Source: Sabulitectum sp964604135 | Lineage (GTDB): Bacteria > Fermentibacterota > Fermentibacteria > Fermentibacterales > JCC-6 | Direction of reading: 5' to 3' | Length of the DNA: 24,415 bases | Assembly (NCBI GenBank): GCA_964604135.1 | Contig: CAZRXU010000030.1 | Span: forward strand, 1 to 24,415 | Shown here: one piece after another, positions 20,509 to 24,415 of the stretch | Position numbering within the stretch: position 1 is the first letter of the stretch | Layout: every line of letters begins with the position of its first letter | Made by a program: the position numbers and the translations under genes | Notes under the pieces: model-generated | Told to the model about the DNA's origin: nothing | Database searches by the model: none | Seen by the model: only the letters and a program-made list of their open reading frames with translations

Positions 20509-22599
20509 TTAACCGACCTGAACCTGGGCGAGAACAAGAGCAACGACGGTCATCAGCTTTATTAGAATGTTAAGTGACGGACCGCTTGTATCCTTGAAAG
20601 GATCACCAACCGTATCACCCATCACTGCGGCATCATGACTGGGAGAACCCTTTCCACCCATGTGTCCTGATTCTATGTACTTCTTTGCGTTATCCCACGC
20701 CCCTCCGCTGTTGGACATGAAGATGGCCAGTAGAACACCTGTTACTATAGATCCGGCGAGAAGACCGCCAAGAGTCTCTGCACCGTTGGTGCCAAATGCA
20801 AAGTAAACAGCCACAGGCACAACAAGAGCCATAACTCCCGGAAGAATCATCTCGTGAAGTGCGCCTCGGGTTGCTATTTGCACGCACTTCTCTGTTTCCG
20901 GATCGGCTGTTCCCTCCATAAGACCTTTGATATTCTTGAACTGCCTTCGAACTTCTTCAACCATTTTCATGGCAGTTTTGCCAACAGCCCTCAACGTAAT
21001 TGAGGCAAACACGAATGGCAGAAGCCCGCCAAGGAACAAACCGGCAACCACATTTGGATTGAGAATATTAATTCCCTCGTTGAAAAGACCTGTAACCTCA
21101 GCGTACGCCGAGAAAAGGGCAAGGGAAGTTAAAGCAGCGCTACCAATTGCAAAGCCCTTACCCATGGCTGCTGTTGTATTGCCTAAAGCATCAAGCTTGT
21201 CTGTTCTTGCTCTAACCTCTTCAGGAAGCCCGGCCATCTCGGCAATACCGCCTGCATTATCGGCAACGGGCCCGTATGCGTCCACAGACATGGTCATACC
21301 CACGTTCATAAGCATTCCAAGAGCGGCAAGAGCAATACCGTAAAGACCAGCGTAATTGTAACTTACAAGAATCGCTGCTGCAATGAACAAAATGGGTCCA
21401 ATGGTTGATTCCATGCCTACTGCAATACCTTCGATAATTGTTGTGGCAGGGCCGGTTTTTGTTGCCTCGGCAATCAACCGGACAGGTTTGCTGCTGGTGT
21501 AGTATTCTGTGATAAGGCCAATGGCAGTACCAGCTACAACACCTGCGGCAATAGCCCAGAAAACTCCCGTTGAAACATGAAGAAGGTTAACCATCCAGAA
21601 GGCACCGAGAATAGCCAGCCCGGCACTGACAAACGTAGCATTTCGAAGAACCGTGTGGGGCGAGCCTTTTCCGAATATCTTCACAAAAACAGCACCTACA
21701 AGGCTGGCCAGAGTACCAAGGGCAGCCAGAACAAGCGGAAGAGAAATCAGTGATGCTTTGCCTATGTGCATCACGTCAGCGGCGTTGCCTGTAAACAACT
21801 CACTGACTCTGGCAGCATTCATCCCAAAAGCAAGAACTATAGCGGCGATAATACAGCCGACGAAAGACTCGAACAGGTCAGCCCCCATACCGGCCACATC
21901 ACCTACATTATCTCCAACATTGTCTGCAATCACAGCTGGGTTACGCGGATCATCCTCTGGAATACCTGCCTCAATTTTCCCAACCAGGTCGGCTCCTACA
22001 TCAGCACTCTTGGTAAATATGCCGCCTCCTACTCTGGCAAAAAGAGCAATACTGCTGGCTCCCATACCAAAACCGGCAATGCTGTTCAGGTCAACAGTGT
22101 CCATACCCAAAATATTCTGCAGAAAAACCCGTACCGTCTCCACCTCGTGAAATACCAGATAGAAAATGGATACTCCCAGAAGCCCCAGAGCAGCAACGGC
22201 AAACCCCATTACACTTCCACTTGAGAACGCAACGGAAAGTGCACTGGATATGCTGGTTCTTGCAGCATGAGTTGTTCTTACATTTCCGACTGTAGCGGCA
22301 CCCATTCCGGCAACTCCGGCGATCATGCTGAAAAGTGCACCTGTGACGAAAGCAATGGATGTAGCTTTGTTCACTCCGAAAAACAGCAGAACTGCCACAA
22401 CCAGAATAAACACAAGCAGTATTCTGTACTGGGTTTTAAGATAAGTCATAGCACCTGAATGTATCATCGACGCGAGTTTTTTCATACTATCTGTTCCCTG
22501 AGGCCTTTTTTTCACAGAAACAAAAACCAGCCAGGCAACAATACCCGTAAGAAGAGCGACAGCCGGCGGGAAATAGCTAAATAAAAATTTTAGATTCAA
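20509..22599 (-). CDS. hppA: Membrane-bound ion-translocating pyrophosphatase, K+-dependent type
   Basis: This protein of about 696 residues has some 16 membrane spans and couples pyrophosphate hydrolysis to H+ or Na+ export. The catalytic loop shows DVGADLVGKIE followed by DDPRNPAVIADNVGDNVGDVAGMGADLFES, with its Mg-PPi-binding aspartates and lysines (near residues 190-235). A second DxxxDNAGGIAEM loop and the C-terminal GDTVGDPFKDTSGPSLN are present. The GNTTAAMGKG motif carries Ala where K+-independent enzymes have Lys, so K+ dependence is expected; H+ versus Na+ specificity cannot be told by eye. The TTG at 22599 is chosen since it lies 5 bases after a perfect GGAGG (22609-22605), whereas the ATG at 22611 overlaps that SD and has no good site of its own. 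It leads the nifU-rsmB-sugar transferase run. Confidence 0.93.
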   Translation of the reverse strand: MNLKFLFSYFPPAVALLTGIVAWLVFVSVKKRPQGTDSMKKLASMIHSGAMTYLKTQYRILLVFILVVAVLLFFGVNKATSIAFVTGALFSMIAGVAGMGAATVGNVRTTHAARTSISSALSVAFSSGSVMGFAVAALGLLGVSIFYLVFHEVETVRVFLQNILGMDTVDLNSIAGFGMGASSIALFARVGGGIFTKSADVGADLVGKIEAGIPEDDPRNPAVIADNVGDNVGDVAGMGADLFESFVGCIIAAIVLAFGMNAARVSELFTGNAADVMHIGKASLISLPLVLAALGTLASLVGAVFVKIFGKGSPHTVLRNATFVSAGLAILGAFWMVNLLHVSTGVFWAIAAGVVAGTAIGLITEYYTSSKPVRLIAEATKTGPATTIIEGIAVGMESTIGPILFIAAAILVSYNYAGLYGIALAALGMLMNVGMTMSVDAYGPVADNAGGIAEMAGLPEEVRARTDKLDALGNTTAAMGKGFAIGSAALTSLALFSAYAEVTGLFNEGINILNPNVVAGLFLGGLLPFVFASITLRAVGKTAMKMVEEVRRQFKNIKGLMEGTADPETEKCVQIATRGALHEMILPGVMALVVPVAVYFAFGTNGAETLGGLLAGSIVTGVLLAIFMSNSGGAWDNAKKYIESGHMGGKGSPSHDAAVMGDTVGDPFKDTSGPSLNILIKLMTVVALVLAQVQVG

Positions 22600-22609
22600 A
22601 ACAGCCTCC
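22597..22609 (-). promoter_or_regulatory. Ribosome binding site that decides the hppA start (GGAGG-N5-TTG)
   Basis: GGAGG at 22609-22605 is followed by CTGTT and TTG at 22599-22597. The upstream in-frame ATG (22611-22609) shares a base with this SD, so using the ATG would leave the site inside the coding region. Confidence 0.6.
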
Positions 22610-22655
22610 ATACAACAAACCTGTTGATTTCCTAACGCACTTGAAAGTAACAGCT

Positions 22656-22685
22656 TTTATGGTTCAATCCCCCCTATCGGGTCAA
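22656..22685 (-). promoter_or_regulatory. Possible hppA promoter
   Basis: On the minus strand TTGACC (22685-22680) and CATAAA (22661-22656) are 18 bases apart. A start near 22650 would give a leader of about 50 bases. It overlaps the end of the degraded gene at 22674. Confidence 0.35.
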
Positions 22686-23017
22686 CCCCGCCAGAACATG
22701 TCCGGCAAGAGCATGATCTGGATCCCTGTAAACAGCTTCAAACAAGAGAACTTCCCCCTGTCGGAGGCTAGCAATTCCATGGTGAAAAGCCATGTTTATT
22801 CCTTCCGCTTCAACGGTTCCAGCTGTTGCCTAGACTATGTACAGATATGCAACAACACTGGCCAAATCAGGCAGAAGGGTTCCCCCAATATTGTTTAGAA
22901 CTCTGAGCACGAGGAATATAACCATGAAGCGAGCAATCGGTAACCTAAATTTGACAGCAGTAAAAACGGCAATACACCTGCTGTGAGAACAGCTGCAATA
23001 CAGTCTTCCACCGGCAT
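22674..23017 (-). pseudogene. Degraded or recoded small membrane-protein gene after rfaE2
   Basis: An ATG at 23017 shares one base with the rfaE2 TGA (TGATG), a classic coupled start. Frame 0 gives a 40-residue product with a hydrophobic segment (MPVEDC..., GVLPFLLLSN) and ends at TAA 22897-22895. The -1 frame continues the same character: RFMVIFLVLRVLNN then GGTLLPDLASVVAYLYIV, ending at TAG 22832-22830. The same frame then stays open for about 51 more codons (VEAEGINMAFHHG, LLFEAVYRDPDHALAG), ending at TAG 22676-22674. The last piece has its own AAGGA SD and ATG at 22793 and looks faintly like a TPR motif. The simplest reading is a gene of about 110 codons broken by one frameshift and one amber codon. 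An A-AAT-TTA heptamer at 22952-22946 is in the correct phase for -1 slippage, so recoding or sequencing error are alternatives. Confidence 0.45.
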
Positions 23018-23499
23018 CAGCTCATTTTCTCGATAACGAGAGTTGTAGAGTACCCGTTAATCAGTGGAATTATCACAACATCCCCGTGGTTCTCCCTAAC
23101 AACATCAGCACCGACGACCTGCTCTTCAGCATAGTCACCGCCCTTTACAAGAACATCCGGTATTATTTCCGTAATCAATTCAAGCGGCGTATCCTGCGAA
23201 AATGGCACCACGCAATCCACCACCCGCAATCCCGACAGAACAGCCACTCTGCTCTCGAGAAACTGAACAGGCCTGGCATCTCCCTTCAACCTTCTTACGG
23301 AATCATCGGTGTTTACCCCCACAAAAAGAAAATCTCCCTGCATACGCGCCTTCTCGAGAATTTCAAGATGTCCCGGATGAAGAAGATCAAAACAACCATT
23401 GGTGAATACTATCCGCTTCCCCTGCTTTCTCAGGCGATGTGCCAAACCGGCGGCTTCTGCCGCAGAAAGAACGGGAGCTCTCCAGACGCAATCACTCAA
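23017..23499 (-). CDS. rfaE2: D-beta-D-heptose 1-phosphate adenylyltransferase (HldE domain II)
   Basis: This 160-residue nucleotidyltransferase makes ADP-D-glycero-beta-D-manno-heptose from heptose 1-phosphate and ATP for the LPS inner core. The cytidylyltransferase-fold signature is FTNGCFDLLHPGHLEIL (about residues 32-48) with the HxGH motif. Further family features are VGVNTDDSVRRLKG, ARPV (substrate loop), and DVLVKGGDY at about 115-123. Length matches stand-alone RfaE2 proteins. The TTG at 23499 lies 5 bases after GAGAGG and overlaps the end of rfaE1 by 8 bases, so translation is coupled. In many bacteria the two activities are fused as HldE; here they are separate genes. The stop overlaps the start of the degraded small gene. 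Confidence 0.93.
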   Translation of the reverse strand: MSDCVWRAPVLSAAEAAGLAHRLRKQGKRIVFTNGCFDLLHPGHLEILEKARMQGDFLFVGVNTDDSVRRLKGDARPVQFLESRVAVLSGLRVVDCVVPFSQDTPLELITEIIPDVLVKGGDYAEEQVVGADVVRENHGDVVIIPLINGYSTTLVIEKMS

Positions 23500-24415
23500 A
23501 CCTGCCTGCCTCTCTCAAGATGTCATCCGGGCTTACTGCATAAACTCCAGGTTCTCTGCAAACTGCCGCAGCGGCAAAATTTGCCAGCGTTGCCGCATCT
23601 ACTGTATCGATGCCGCAGCTTCCGGCAAGCCCTATAACTGCAATTACAGAGTCACCTGCACCGGACACATCAAACACATTTCTGGTGACTGCTCTTAGAT
23701 GCCGGGGCTCCCTGCCGTTACCCTGCACCAGAACGGAACCGTTAGAGCCCAGTGTGATAAGAACTGCTTCTGCGGAAAGACGGCTGCGTATTTCCACGGC
23801 AGCATCAATGGCTTTTCCAACGCTATCAATGTTCACTCCAAGGGCAAAACCAGCCTCATGCCTGTTTGGTTTGAACATACTGCAGCTGGAATAACTCCAG
23901 AAATTTCTTATTTTCGGATCCACTGCCAGGTACAGTTTTCTCTGTATGGAACTATTCACTATATGCTTTACCAGTTCCGGCGTAAGAACCCCTTTGTCGT
24001 AATCCTCTATAATCACGGCACTCACAGTGTCCATTATCTGATCTATTCCCGATTTCAGCTCTGTTTCAACTGCAGGTGAAAGCAGATGAGTTTTTTCCCT
24101 ATCAATTCGTAGAAGCTGCTGGCTTCTTCCCATAACCCTTGTTTTCACAGTAGTTGGCCTGCCCGGATCTGAAACCACAGCATCGATGTTCACTCCGGCC
24201 TCGGAAAGAAGCTCTCTGATACTCTCGCCATCACTGTCACTGCCGGTAACTCCTGCCATTACAGGCTCGCCTCCCAGAGAAAGAACGTTCAGCGCAACAT
24301 TTGCTGCTCCTCCAGGGATACTGTTTTCACAGTTGTCTCCCAGCGTTACCACAGGCACCGGTGCTTCCGGAGATATTCTGGACACCTTTCCGTTGAGATA
24401 GTGATCCAGAACAAG
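23492..24415 (-). CDS. rfaE1: D-glycero-beta-D-manno-heptose-7-phosphate kinase (HldE domain I), N-terminus cut by window edge
   Basis: The frame is open to the window edge, giving 307 visible residues; about 10-25 N-terminal residues are missing. This PfkB/ribokinase-fold enzyme phosphorylates heptose 7-phosphate to the 1,7-bisphosphate in LPS heptose synthesis. Visible elements are GKVSRISPEAPVPVV and PGGAANVALN near the start (substrate binding), GRSQQLLRIDRE, EDYDKGVLT, KPNRHEAG and the PfkB signature DVSGAGDSVIAV with the catalytic Asp near the C-terminus. The GTG at 24385 is internal, since conserved family sequence (LDHYLNGK) lies upstream of it. It overlaps rfaE2 by 8 bases and is coupled with it. 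Confidence 0.93.
   Translation of the reverse strand, partial: LVLDHYLNGKVSRISPEAPVPVVTLGDNCENSIPGGAANVALNVLSLGGEPVMAGVTGSDSDGESIRELLSEAGVNIDAVVSDPGRPTTVKTRVMGRSQQLLRIDREKTHLLSPAVETELKSGIDQIMDTVSAVIIEDYDKGVLTPELVKHIVNSSIQRKLYLAVDPKIRNFWSYSSCSMFKPNRHEAGFALGVNIDSVGKAIDAAVEIRSRLSAEAVLITLGSNGSVLVQGNGREPRHLRAVTRNVFDVSGAGDSVIAVIGLAGSCGIDTVDAATLANFAAAAVCREPGVYAVSPDDILREAGRFE

Noticed and set aside
20927..22224. Several long plus-strand frames opposite hppA (20927-21343, 21653-22150, 21766-22224)
   Set aside because: They are antisense shadows of the highly conserved pyrophosphatase; low-complexity Ala/Pro/Ser translations and no ribosome sites.
22655..22685. GGTTCAATCC stretch resembling a tRNA T-arm
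   Set aside because: The flanking bases cannot form the 5-bp T stem, and no acceptor, D or anticodon arms are found around it.
22641..22898. Plus-strand frame of 85 codons between hppA and rfaE2
   Set aside because: No SD and no domain. The minus strand here carries a better, coupled though broken, gene.
1..24415. CRISPR array, insertion sequence, phage or secretion-toxin genes
   Set aside because: No regularly spaced repeats, transposase motifs, integrase or attachment-site duplications were seen on either strand.

Overview
The window looks like a compact chromosome segment from an uncultured Gram-negative bacterium. The ADP-heptose genes rfaE1 and rfaE2 imply lipopolysaccharide. GC content is moderate, Shine-Dalgarno (SD) sites are strong, intergenic spaces are short, 4-bp ATGA/GTGA/TTGA overlaps recur, and many starts are GTG or TTG. 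The gene mix (membrane pyrophosphatase, molybdenum hydroxylase, FIST-linked hybrid kinase, split heptose kinase/adenylyltransferase) would suit an FCB-type or candidate-phylum bacterium, but sequence alone does not fix the taxon. I see no rRNA, tRNA, insertion sequence, phage gene or CRISPR array.

Layout. 1-429 is the 3' end of an unknown plus-strand gene. 4130 down to 410 is a minus-strand cluster: ArsR-type regulator, a thioredoxin-fold/glutaredoxin fusion whose thioredoxin half has lost both active-site cysteines, a lone groES, and two tandem adenosine deaminase paralogues. 4131-4469 is a divergent regulatory gap with a good minus-strand promoter and two inverted repeats. 4470-5537 is an FMN-dependent nitronate monooxygenase-family enzyme that converges on a slipin (5530-6453). 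A DUF5684-like membrane protein (6588-7037) follows, then a shared terminator and a small minus-strand protein resembling ADP-ribosyltransferases (7090-7494). 7639-11070 is a two-gene signalling unit: a FIST sensor protein and a PAS-PAS hybrid histidine kinase. 11970 down to 11085 holds a YaiI/UPF0178 protein and an unknown protein. 12096-17090 is a tightly overlapped xanthine dehydrogenase operon: FeS/FAD subunit, molybdopterin subunit, a small membrane protein and XdhC. 22599 down to 17102 is a minus-strand run: membrane pyrophosphatase, NifU-type protein, RsmB-type rRNA methyltransferase, lipid-linked sugar transferase and a small membrane protein. 24415 down to 23017 is rfaE1 (cut by the window edge) and rfaE2, followed by a degraded or recoded small gene (23017-22674).

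Functional links. The two deaminases (adenosine to inosine) and the xanthine dehydrogenase (hypoxanthine to xanthine to urate) are complementary steps of purine breakdown, although they sit in separate operons. The ArsR/redox-fusion/GroES group looks like a thiol- or metal-stress unit. FIST plus hybrid kinase probably forms a small-molecule sensing pair with no DNA-binding output in the window. The most unusual items are the SxxS thioredoxin fusion with groES beside it, the broken or frameshifted gene after rfaE2 with a classical A-AAT-TTA heptamer, the ADP-ribosyltransferase-like protein, and an Mpv17-like membrane protein inside the xdh operon.
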